A stretch of 64,000 nt of DNA, taken from NCBI GenBank assembly GCA_044229915.1, contig JBGASB010000001.1:1-64000 (forward strand), in the 5' to 3' direction. Shown piece after piece: positions 54,037 through 61,738 of the stretch; the first letter of the stretch is position 1; each line of letters starts with the position of its first letter. Position numbers and translations under genes: made by a program. The notes under the pieces were generated by a model. That model did no database searches, was not told where the DNA came from, and worked only from the letters and a program-made list of their open reading frames with translations. The DNA is from ELB16-189 sp044229915. GTDB taxonomy: Bacteria > Bacteroidota > Bacteroidia > Cytophagales > Cyclobacteriaceae.

Positions 54037-54726
54037 TTAAATATGAAACTGCTCTTTGATGTTCTCGGTAACTACTTTACCATCGAACAGGTTTACAATA
54101 CGGTGAGCATAATTTGCATCATACGGTGAGTGGGTTACCATAACAATAGTAGTTCCCTCCTCATTTAATTGCGACAGCAGTTTCATCACTTCTTCGCCAT
54201 TCGCAGAATCCAGGTTACCGGTAGGTTCATCTGCGAGGATTACTTTTGGCTTAGCCACAATAGCACGGGAGATTGCCACACGTTGTTGCTGACCCCCGGA
54301 TAACTGTTGCGGAAAGTGATTTCTTCTATGCATGATATTCATGCGCTCCAGTACTTCTTCTACACGTCTTTTGCGTTCCTCCGAAGGCACTTTCAAATAA
54401 AGTAAAGGAAGCTCAACGTTCTCGAACACAGTTAACTCATCAATCAGGTTAAAGCTCTGGAATACAAAGCCGATGGAGCCCTTGCGCAATTGTGCGCGCT
54501 GGCGCTCTGAGTATTTAGCTACTTCGTGCTCACCAAAGTGGTATTCGCCACCGGAAGGGTTGTCGAGCAAACCCAGGATATTGAGTAAGGTGGACTTACC
54601 ACATCCTGACGGTCCCATAATTGCCACGAATTCACCATCCTTAATTTCCAGGTTGATGTTGTTAAGGGCGGTGGTTTCTACTTCTTCAGTTGTGTAAACT
54701 TTTTCTAAATTTTTTAATTTGATCAT
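54037..54726 (-). CDS. LolD/MacB-type ABC transporter ATP-binding protein
   Basis: 229 residues. Walker A GPSGCGKST (residues 38-46), signature LSGGQQQRVAISRA, Walker B VILADEPTGNLD and the H-loop VTHSPYD. It belongs to the group that energises FtsX-type exporters. It lies 131 bases downstream of the HlyD-type adaptor gene on the same strand. With the two permeases it forms a likely envelope-spanning or lipoprotein/peptide exporter. Confidence 0.95.
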   Translation of the reverse strand: MIKLKNLEKVYTTEEVETTALNNINLEIKDGEFVAIMGPSGCGKSTLLNILGLLDNPSGGEYHFGEHEVAKYSERQRAQLRKGSIGFVFQSFNLIDELTVFENVELPLLYLKVPSEERKRRVEEVLERMNIMHRRNHFPQQLSGGQQQRVAISRAIVAKPKVILADEPTGNLDSANGEEVMKLLSQLNEEGTTIVMVTHSPYDANYAHRIVNLFDGKVVTENIKEQFHI

Positions 54727-54857
54727 GACCTGTTAGGTTTAATGTTAGATGATGTGTGTGGGAGTATAGTTTTAAGGGTTACTTTATTTTTTATCAAAGG
54801 TTACCTTGTAGTATTCATTTTCCTTGTATTAGACGCCAGTTCTTATAAATAGTTGCA

Positions 54858-56105
54858 TTAATTGAGAATTAAAACCTCATTGTTGCCAAAATTCTCATAA
54901 GATGAAGTAATTACCCGATCACCCGGCTGTAGTCCCTCCAATACCTCGAAGTTCTCTGTGTTCTTCCGGCCTAGCTTAATATTTCTACGAACGGCCTTAT
55001 TATCACTGTCAAGCACGAACACCCAATTGCCCCCGGTATCCTTATAAAATCCGCCTACAGGCAAGAGCAATTCTTCAGAAGCCTGGCCTAATTCAATCCG
55101 CAGTCTCAACGATTGGCCTCTTCGGATACCCTCAGGAGTTTCTCCATCAAAATCCATATCTACTTCAAACCTACCGTTTTGAATGGTTGGATAAATGTAG
55201 GTAATGACAAGGCGGTAGTCTTTTCCGGCATAACTGGTTGAAGCTGGAAGTCCAATAGATATTTTCGGGAAATAGAGTTCATCAATAGGCACGCGTACTT
55301 TATAGCTTCCTACAATATCTACTTGCCCCATTCGCTGACCTTGACTTACCGCTTGACCAATCTCCCAGTGTGGAGTAGAAAGTTGTCCATCAATAGGAGC
55401 ACGTATAACGAGGTTATCCAGAATTTTTGAAAGCCCATTTAAGCTGATCATCATTTTCTGTTCAGACTCAGCCGTAAACCTTAACTGACGAATGCGATCA
55501 ATGGAGTCGTTCTTATAAACTTCATACGTGATTCTTTTTCTCTCCAGGTTATATTTATAATTAGCTTCTGTTTGTTCAAACTCCTGTTTGGCTATCAATT
55601 TTCTCTCAAACAATTGTTTCTGACGAAGATACTGAGGCTCTAATATCTGTAATTGATTCTCAATCAATGCAAGTTGCTGTCGCTGGTCCAAGTCGTTACG
55701 CATGATATTCAACTTTGTTTCACGAGCTCTGTTAATACTTTCGTTAAAGGAAGCCTCTTGCTGCAACACCGTGAGTTCGCGATTAAGATTCGTTAATTCC
55801 AGAATCACATCGCCCTTCTTCAGCATTTTTCCACTTTCGCTAACAATGTTTTTGATGTTTCCGCCTTCAATGGCATCCAGGTAAACCGTGCGACTAGGCT
55901 CTACGGTACCGGTCTGCGGGATGAATTCCTTAAACTCTCCGCGCTGTACGGTTGAAATGGTGAGCTTATCTTTATCTGTTTTAAATGTCGATCTGCGATC
56001 GGCAAAAATGAATTGATAGCCAATAAAAGTAACGATCAGGGCAATTCCTCCATACGTAGCGATTCGCTTCAAGGTCCAGGTCTTCTTTGCAATCTTCTTG
56101 TCCAT
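54858..56105 (-). CDS. HlyD/RND-type periplasmic adaptor protein
   Basis: 415 residues. One N-terminal membrane helix (about residues 15-31) is followed by a barrel-sandwich hybrid domain (GTVEPSRTVYLDAIEGGNIK, SGKMLKKGDVILEL), a long coiled coil at about 110-225 (rich in Gln, Glu, Leu) and the closing RAPIDGQLS and GLQPGDRVITS segments. It is the membrane-fusion protein of an ABC (MacA-like) exporter. It heads the minus-strand export operon and is divergent from the response regulator gene by 269 bases holding two palindromes. Confidence 0.92.
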   Translation of the reverse strand: MDKKIAKKTWTLKRIATYGGIALIVTFIGYQFIFADRRSTFKTDKDKLTISTVQRGEFKEFIPQTGTVEPSRTVYLDAIEGGNIKNIVSESGKMLKKGDVILELTNLNRELTVLQQEASFNESINRARETKLNIMRNDLDQRQQLALIENQLQILEPQYLRQKQLFERKLIAKQEFEQTEANYKYNLERKRITYEVYKNDSIDRIRQLRFTAESEQKMMISLNGLSKILDNLVIRAPIDGQLSTPHWEIGQAVSQGQRMGQVDIVGSYKVRVPIDELYFPKISIGLPASTSYAGKDYRLVITYIYPTIQNGRFEVDMDFDGETPEGIRRGQSLRLRIELGQASEELLLPVGGFYKDTGGNWVFVLDSDNKAVRRNIKLGRKNTENFEVLEGLQPGDRVITSSYENFGNNEVLILN

Positions 56106-56159
56106 TGGTGCTTTTAACTCGGTGTGAAATATCTGTTATAACTAAATCCTCCCTGCACT

Positions 56160-56177
56160 TGCCAACAAGCGTGCCAA
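56160..56177 (-). promoter_or_regulatory. Imperfect sigma-54-like promoter of the adaptor gene
   Basis: On the minus strand TTGGCACGCTTGTTGGCA. The -24 part TGGCACG is a full match. The -12 part reads TTGGC, so the GG-to-GC distance is 11 instead of 10 bases. It lies 55 bases before the adaptor start and about 80 bases from the palindromes, the arrangement expected for an NtrC-type activated promoter. Confidence 0.35.
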
Positions 56178-56185
56178 CGGGAATT

Positions 56186-56211
56186 GACTGGAAAAAGATG
56201 CTTTTTCAGTC
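56186..56211. repeat. Inverted repeat between divergent operons
   Basis: GACTG-G-AAAAAG, a 3-base loop and CTTTTT-CAGTC form an 11-bp stem with one bulged base. It lies between the sigma-54-like element and the palindromes. It may be a weak terminator or a protein site. Confidence 0.45.
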
Positions 56212-56229
56212 GAATTTTTATTATTTCTA

Positions 56230-56264
56230 GTTCACATGTGAACGTATCTGTCCGTATACGGACA
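56230..56264. promoter_or_regulatory. Two adjacent perfect palindromes, likely response-regulator sites
   Basis: GTTCACATGTGAAC (56230-56243) and TGTCCGTATACGGACA (56249-56264) are perfect 14- and 16-bp palindromes with centres exactly 20 bp apart. A further half-site CGGACA lies at 56349-56354. They sit upstream of the adaptor promoter and overlap the -33 side of the plus-strand promoter of the response regulator gene. Different sequences suggest two binding proteins or two recognition modes. Confidence 0.7.
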
Positions 56265-56272
56265 AGAATATT

Positions 56273-56280
56273 TACCTTTG
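56273..56280 (+). promoter_or_regulatory. Putative -7 element for the response regulator operon
   Basis: A perfect TACCTTTG. No good TTG lies at the right distance; the palindrome at 56249-56264 occupies that place, which would make the promoter activator- or repressor-dependent. Confidence 0.35.
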
Positions 56281-56374
56281 AAAAGCTGGTCTTGCGAATT
56301 CGGGCGATTAAAGCACATCTCGATTTCGGTATTAATATTGCCCACTTGCGGACAGGCTAATTGAATTTATTCTT

Positions 56375-57760
56375 ATGTCAGAATCCAAGCATGGCAAAAT
56401 TTTGATCGTTGACGACAACGAAGATCTATTGAAAGCAGCGAAAATGTACCTGAAACGTCATGTGGCTCAGGTCGATATCGAGAAGAACCCGGAGGCAATC
56501 CCTAGCCTGATGGGAAACGAAGATTACGATGTGATCCTGCTCGATATGAATTTCACAAAAGATGTTAGTAGCGGCAGCGAGGGGTACTATTGGCTTGAAA
56601 GAATTTTGAGTATTGATCCTTCGGCCGTGGTGGTCCTCATTACTGCCTATGGGGATGTTCAAATGGCTGTGAAAGCAATTAAGGCCGGGGCCACCGATTT
56701 TGTGTTAAAACCCTGGGAGAATGAGAAGTTACTCGCAACTATTTATTCCTCCATGCGTCTGCGCGAATCACGCGACCAGGTGCAAACATTAAAAACAAAG
56801 AATGAGGAGATTAATCAGTCGATAAATGAAAAATATAGCGACATCATCGGTCAAAGCCAGGTGATGCACCGGATCTTTCAAACCATTGAGCGTGTAGCAC
56901 AGACTGATGCCAATGTATTGATCCTGGGCGAGAATGGAACCGGTAAGGAATTGATTGCCCGTGCAATCCATAGAAACTCGGCCCGAAAAAGTGAATCTTT
57001 TGTGAGTGTGGATTTAGGATCAATCACTGAAACGCTTTTCGAAAGCGAACTTTTTGGACATAAAAAGGGATCATTCACGGATGCTAAAGAGGATCGTGCC
57101 GGCCGGTTTGAACTTGCCAACCAAGGAACTCTATTTCTGGATGAGATTGGAAATCTCTCCATGCCCTTACAGGCAAAACTTCTTACTGCTATACAAAATA
57201 AAAAAGTGAGTCGGGTAGGTTCTAATAAAGAGACTCTCATTGATCTGCGTCTTATTTGCGCCACGAACCTGCCCCTTTACGAAATGGTGAAAGAAAACCG
57301 GTTTCGACAAGACCTGCTCTATCGCATCAATACCATCGAAATCGAAATTCCACCTTTGCGGGACCGGATTGAAGACATTCCATTACTTGCTCATCACTTT
57401 CTAAAGCATTATTCATCCCTCTATGGAAAGAACATCACCAAAATCAGCGAAGGAGCCATGACGAGGATGACAAAACACCCGTGGCCAGGAAATATCCGCG
57501 AGCTGCAACATTCCCTTGAACGCGCTATTATCTTAAGCAACTCTTCCGTGTTACAGCCGGAGGATTTCAATTTCGCAACACCCACTGCGCGGGAAAGCGA
57601 TCAGCAAATCAATCTGGATCAATTTAATCTTGATGAAGTAGAAAAGTTGCTTATCCGCAAAGTGCTGAAAAAATACAATGGAAATATCACCCAGGCTGCT
57701 GCCGAACTCGGGCTTACGCGATCCTCACTTTATCGCAGATTAGAAAAGCATGGCCTTTAA
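56375..57760 (+). CDS. NtrC-type sigma-54-dependent response regulator
   Basis: 461 residues. Receiver domain (residues 6-125, phosphorylation Asp57 in ILLDMNF), AAA+ domain (about 155-390) with Walker A GENGTGKE and Walker B TLFLDEIGN, and a Fis-type helix-turn-helix at the C-terminus (ITQAAAELGLTRSSLYRRLE). The sigma-54-contacting loop reads GSFTDA (232-237) instead of GAFTGA. It is co-transcribed with the kinase, whose start overlaps its end by 11 bases. Likely targets are the divergent exporter genes. Confidence 0.93.
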   Translation: MSESKHGKILIVDDNEDLLKAAKMYLKRHVAQVDIEKNPEAIPSLMGNEDYDVILLDMNFTKDVSSGSEGYYWLERILSIDPSAVVVLITAYGDVQMAVKAIKAGATDFVLKPWENEKLLATIYSSMRLRESRDQVQTLKTKNEEINQSINEKYSDIIGQSQVMHRIFQTIERVAQTDANVLILGENGTGKELIARAIHRNSARKSESFVSVDLGSITETLFESELFGHKKGSFTDAKEDRAGRFELANQGTLFLDEIGNLSMPLQAKLLTAIQNKKVSRVGSNKETLIDLRLICATNLPLYEMVKENRFRQDLLYRINTIEIEIPPLRDRIEDIPLLAHHFLKHYSSLYGKNITKISEGAMTRMTKHPWPGNIRELQHSLERAIILSNSSVLQPEDFNFATPTARESDQQINLDQFNLDEVEKLLIRKVLKKYNGNITQAAAELGLTRSSLYRRLEKHGL

Positions 57761-59096
57761 CGATTTTCGTTTTCGGGTTGCCTTTAGAGTAATCTTATTA
57801 GGGATTGCCATGTCGCTATTTGTCTATATGGTAAGCAAGCCTAATATGATTTTTGCAGCAGGATTAACCCTGTTGATCATACTCGGGCAATTTGTTGAAT
57901 TGTATCGCTTTGCCTCTCAAACCAACCGAAAACTCACCCGGTTTCTTGAATCCGTGAAATACTCAGATTTCATTTCCGGTTTTGCCAATGATAACAAGTT
58001 AGGCAAGAGTTTTCGGGAACTCAATGCCGCATTTAACGAAGTGCTGGAAGCTTTCCGAAAAGCCAGAACGGAAAAGGAAGAACATTGGCAGTATCTTAAT
58101 ACCATAGTACAACAAGTACGAACCGGTATTATTTCCTTCGATCCTGAAGGTCAGGTACAATTGATGAATGCTAATGCAAAACGCTTTATTGGTATTGCCA
58201 ACTTAAAGAACGTTCATGAATTGGCCGATAAGAACCCTAAATTATATGAAGCCTTGATGGACGTGCAATCTGGCAAAAGCACCTTATACAAGGCCAGCAA
58301 TGAATTTTTATTGACGTTGCAAGCCACTGAATTAAGAATTCGGGGGAATACCGTAAAACTCGTAACACTACAGAATATTCAAACTGAACTTCAGAAACAG
58401 GAACTTGAAGCCTGGCAAAACCTAACCCGGGTTTTAAGGCATGAAATCATGAACTCCATTACTCCTATTTCCTCTCTCACCTCTACCTTGCGGGAAATTC
58501 TTGAGCAAGATCTTATTAAGAAAGAGAATAACTATGAATTGAAATCTGAAGGCGCTGAAGATTTGCGGGAGGGGCTGAATACGATTGAAAGCCGAAGCAA
58601 AGGGTTAATCAAATTTATTGATGCTTATCGCGAATATACATCCTTGCCCCAACCTAAAATTAAGAACATCCGGGTAAAAGATCTCATTGAAAAAGTAGCG
58701 CAACTCCTTAAGCCCGAATTCAAAAAAACATCGATACAATTCAGTTATAAAAGTGATTCTGAATATCTGACTATTCAGGCAGATGAAGAAATGATTGAAC
58801 AGGTACTTATCAACCTGATCAAGAACGCTATCGAAGCATTGGAAAATTCACCAAATGCAAAAATTGAATTAACAGGAACTTACAACGACAGTTCAGTAAT
58901 AATTGAAGTTACTGACAATGGACCGGGTATAATTCCTGAAGCTATAGAAAGAGTTTTTATCCCTTTCTTTACAACAAAGAAATCAGGCTCCGGAATTGGG
59001 CTTGCACTCTCCAGACAAATCATGCAGATGCACAACGGATCGCTGACAGTAAAATCTGAACCTGATGTTAAGACTACCTTTACCTTAAATTTTTAA
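57750..59096 (+). CDS. Sensor histidine kinase (NtrY-like)
   Basis: 448 residues. Two membrane helices (about 10-28, 33-52) with almost no periplasmic loop, a short linker, a PAS-like domain (about 112-215, TGIISFDPEGQVQLMN), then the dimerisation helix with phospho-His231 in LTRVLRHEIMNS and the ATPase domain (N box NLIKNAIEAL, G1 VTDNGPGI, G2 KSGSGIGLALS). With no sensory loop outside, it may sense a membrane or cytoplasmic signal. It starts 11 bases before the end of the response regulator gene. Its stop overlaps that of the convergent gene. Confidence 0.93.
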   Translation: MAFNDFRFRVAFRVILLGIAMSLFVYMVSKPNMIFAAGLTLLIILGQFVELYRFASQTNRKLTRFLESVKYSDFISGFANDNKLGKSFRELNAAFNEVLEAFRKARTEKEEHWQYLNTIVQQVRTGIISFDPEGQVQLMNANAKRFIGIANLKNVHELADKNPKLYEALMDVQSGKSTLYKASNEFLLTLQATELRIRGNTVKLVTLQNIQTELQKQELEAWQNLTRVLRHEIMNSITPISSLTSTLREILEQDLIKKENNYELKSEGAEDLREGLNTIESRSKGLIKFIDAYREYTSLPQPKIKNIRVKDLIEKVAQLLKPEFKKTSIQFSYKSDSEYLTIQADEEMIEQVLINLIKNAIEALENSPNAKIELTGTYNDSSVIIEVTDNGPGIIPEAIERVFIPFFTTKKSGSGIGLALSRQIMQMHNGSLTVKSEPDVKTTFTLNF

Positions 59097-59638
59097 ATCT
59101 CTACCTTTTCAATAGCTCGTAAGGGAATAGTGACGCCCCCTCTGAGCTCAATAAAATCCCCGGATAATTCGATAAAATTAGAAATCACCTCAACTCTTTC
59201 TCCATTGGCCAGACGGACAATAATTCCAATATCATCATGGTCTTGATGGGTCTCATTCATGGCTGTTTTGAGGTCATGGATGCGCACTAGTCTTTCTTCA
59301 TCAGTTGTCAAAGCATCCGTTATTGGGAAATGTTGCGTTGACAGTTCCAGCGGGGTTATTGGCCTGAGAGGTTGTGCATGTTTAGTTTTTAACCAGCTAT
59401 GCAATTCCTTTAGAAACCATTCCTTCGCTTTTTCAGTCCAATGAAAAGTGGCCAGTACATGATCCACTGTATTTCTCTCAACCTCAGTGAATATGTTCCC
59501 ATCTTTAACCGCTGCAAACAAGTCCTGAGCATCTTTCATGGAGATACGTCCGTCACTTGCACCTTCAACAGATGTATGTGCAAGATCAAGAAGATGACGA
59601 TCCATCTTCTTTTCATTAGTTACTTTATAGTAGCTCAT
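59093..59638 (-). CDS. Conserved hypothetical protein, 181 residues
   Basis: No signal peptide. The N-terminal half is helical, with SDGRISMKDAQDLFAAVKDG, a stretch that looks EF-hand-like or like small stress proteins, and WTEKAKEWFLKELHSWL. The C-terminal part (RVEVISNFIELSGDFIELRG) looks like a beta-rich small domain. I recognise the N-terminal pattern from cytoplasmic proteins of other phyla but cannot name the family. It lies convergent with the kinase gene (4-base overlap) and downstream of nothing obvious. Confidence 0.6.
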   Translation of the reverse strand: MSYYKVTNEKKMDRHLLDLAHTSVEGASDGRISMKDAQDLFAAVKDGNIFTEVERNTVDHVLATFHWTEKAKEWFLKELHSWLKTKHAQPLRPITPLELSTQHFPITDALTTDEERLVRIHDLKTAMNETHQDHDDIGIIVRLANGERVEVISNFIELSGDFIELRGGVTIPLRAIEKVEI

Positions 59639-59768
59639 CGTAGTTTAGTTTGGTAAAATAATCAAACTTATTTTAAGCCTGAAGATGAGTTTCATCTCAC
59701 CAATAAAGTAATCAATCTTAGTTGAAAGGAACTATGACTTTGATCATTCCTGTAAAATATTTGAAGTG

Positions 59769-60956
59769 TTAATTCTGACTTACCACAAAAACAAAATCAC
59801 TGGTCTGTTCATCTTTATCAGAAAAACTTCCATAGCGCGGACTTGTGGTTAATCGCTGGAAATAAGGATAAAGATCAAGTAGGGTAAATATGCGACCACC
59901 CTTGCCACCCGTTTCCTTTAGCGCCTGAATAAAAAGAGCCGCAAAAGGAGAATGTCTACCGGCAACTCCATCGGGAACGTATTCTTTACTACCGCTCGTT
60001 AAAAATTTCCGGGTTCGTTGCGAAAGTTTTCGTACCAACAAATCGATGTCTGTTGCTTCGGCATAGGCCTCCCCTCTCCGTTTTGAAAACTCAGGATCCA
60101 GGGTGCCTCCAAAACAAACGTCCATAGCTAAAAAAATGTGCTCACATTTAATATTATCTATCCGTGTGCGTAAAATAGAGTGTGGAATATAGGTAGATCT
60201 CCCCTTATCGTTGCTCTTAGAATCCCGGGCTGCAACGAATCCTTCGTTTAAATTATCGTCAAAGACTCCATGCCCGGCAAAAAAAACGAGGAGTTGATCC
60301 TGTGGATTGAATTTGCGGGTATTGTATTCTGAGATCTTCTCTAAAATCTCGTCATGGGTAGGGTCCGTAATAATCTCGGTTTTGAATCCATATCGGGTTC
60401 TCAATACTTCTTCGATGGTCTTTGAATCATAAATCGGGTTCACCAGATCATCAAGATCATCATAACTATTGGTGGCAAATATCAGGGCATAATCACTGCG
60501 ATTAATATCAATAGCTGTTGCAATAGCATCTTTGCCGACCAAAACGTTTCGCGTGCTGCTTATTATCCCGCCATTGGTATTCTCCACCTGCACTTCAATT
60601 GAGTTCTGGCCATCCAGTAAGGTTAAATGCTGTTTAACCTTTTTAGTAAGCATACCAGCCTCAACACTGATTTCCTTTTTATTAATCACCGAAGTTCCGT
60701 TACCCAAAATTATCTTAACTGCCTTTAAAGGAACTTCCGAATTAATCAGAAAATCGATATCAATGGAATTAGACTGACTGAATGTTTGATCTACACGTGG
60801 CAATTCCCAGGTAATTACCGGAAAACTAGTCACCGGTTGAATTGGATTTTTAAAATTCAAAACCACCTCATTAGTCTTTTCACTGAAGTTTTGACCATGG
60901 CCTTTTAAGAAAGCCAAAACCATGAGAGTTATAATGATGCATCTCATCTTATTCAA
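59769..60956 (-). CDS. Secreted caspase-like (C14) protease
   Basis: 395 residues with a signal peptide (about 22 residues, ending GHGQ). An N-terminal beta-rich region (25-140) precedes a caspase/metacaspase-like domain (150-395). The catalytic pair is His229 in LLVFFAGHGVFD and Cys281 in IFLAMDVCFGG, the DxCxxG arrangement. The start overlaps the end of the upstream gene (ATGA, 4 bases), so translation is likely coupled. Bacterial relatives cleave after basic residues and act in signalling, stress or toxin systems; here secretion suggests an extracellular or periplasmic role. Confidence 0.85.
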   Translation of the reverse strand: MNKMRCIIITLMVLAFLKGHGQNFSEKTNEVVLNFKNPIQPVTSFPVITWELPRVDQTFSQSNSIDIDFLINSEVPLKAVKIILGNGTSVINKKEISVEAGMLTKKVKQHLTLLDGQNSIEVQVENTNGGIISSTRNVLVGKDAIATAIDINRSDYALIFATNSYDDLDDLVNPIYDSKTIEEVLRTRYGFKTEIITDPTHDEILEKISEYNTRKFNPQDQLLVFFAGHGVFDDNLNEGFVAARDSKSNDKGRSTYIPHSILRTRIDNIKCEHIFLAMDVCFGGTLDPEFSKRRGEAYAEATDIDLLVRKLSQRTRKFLTSGSKEYVPDGVAGRHSPFAALFIQALKETGGKGGRIFTLLDLYPYFQRLTTSPRYGSFSDKDEQTSDFVFVVSQN

Positions 60957-61720
60957 TTTTTTCCAGTTGTCGTTCCAATATCTAATGGGTCAGGAATATC
61001 ATTATTGGTGTCACCCTGAGTCAGGAAATACACAGCTGCACCTACACCTGCAAAAGCGAGCGCTTTTGCCGCAAGCGGAATCTTTCTGTGAACCGAAAAT
61101 TCTTCGGTAAAAATATACTCTTCCTTATTTTTACTATCGGCTATTCTAAATGTATATCCGCCTCCCGGTTTTGTATTCTTTGGAATCAGGATGCTATATT
61201 TTCCAAGACTGGTTGCTATACTCGTGTGCGGAGCCGATACAAATTTTCCGTCTTTATAAAGCTCAAAATTAATAAGGCTATTTGCCCGACCTCCACCCCA
61301 GGTTACATCTTCCTTTACTCCCCTCTTCCATGCCTTCTTATTATTAAATCCATCCAACTTAAGAAATGGGATAAACTCTTTACCTCTTACCTCCAAACTG
61401 ACTTTTCCTTCAAAATCAGCCCCTAACTCCTCCTTAGCATTCCAGGTAATCTTTCTATTTCCTCCGGGCCTCACTATTTGGCCTACATCACCCGTAACTT
61501 TCGTCAAAGGAGATGTATAACTATCGCGAGAGGCATAAAGAGAAATTGAATAGGTTCGTTTGGAGTTTTCTACACTATCAATAAGATCGTAGTAGAGGTT
61601 AATTTTATCACCCACCTGCTCCAGTTTTTTTATTTTAAAATCCTGAGCTAACCCCAACAGCGTACCCGCAATCAGAAAGATAGTTAGTGTGCCCACTTTA
61701 CTTCGTTTACTAATAAGCAT
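60953..61720 (-). CDS. Secreted membrane-anchored protein, unknown
   Basis: 255 residues. Signal peptide (about 25 residues, ending GLAQ), then two beta-sandwich-like domains with Trp-rich strands (RPGGNRKITWNAKEELG, KKAWKRGVKEDVTWGGG), reminiscent of Kre9/KNH-like folds. A single membrane helix (AKALAFAGVGAAVYFL) lies near the C-terminus, followed by a 20-residue acidic tail. It sits between the FN3/T9SS gene and the caspase gene on one strand, with 18 and -4 base gaps. The partner role is inferred from co-transcription. Confidence 0.6.
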   Translation of the reverse strand: MLISKRSKVGTLTIFLIAGTLLGLAQDFKIKKLEQVGDKINLYYDLIDSVENSKRTYSISLYASRDSYTSPLTKVTGDVGQIVRPGGNRKITWNAKEELGADFEGKVSLEVRGKEFIPFLKLDGFNNKKAWKRGVKEDVTWGGGRANSLINFELYKDGKFVSAPHTSIATSLGKYSILIPKNTKPGGGYTFRIADSKNKEEYIFTEEFSVHRKIPLAAKALAFAGVGAAVYFLTQGDTNNDIPDPLDIGTTTGKN

Positions 61721-61738
61721 ATTTAATTCTTTTACTTA

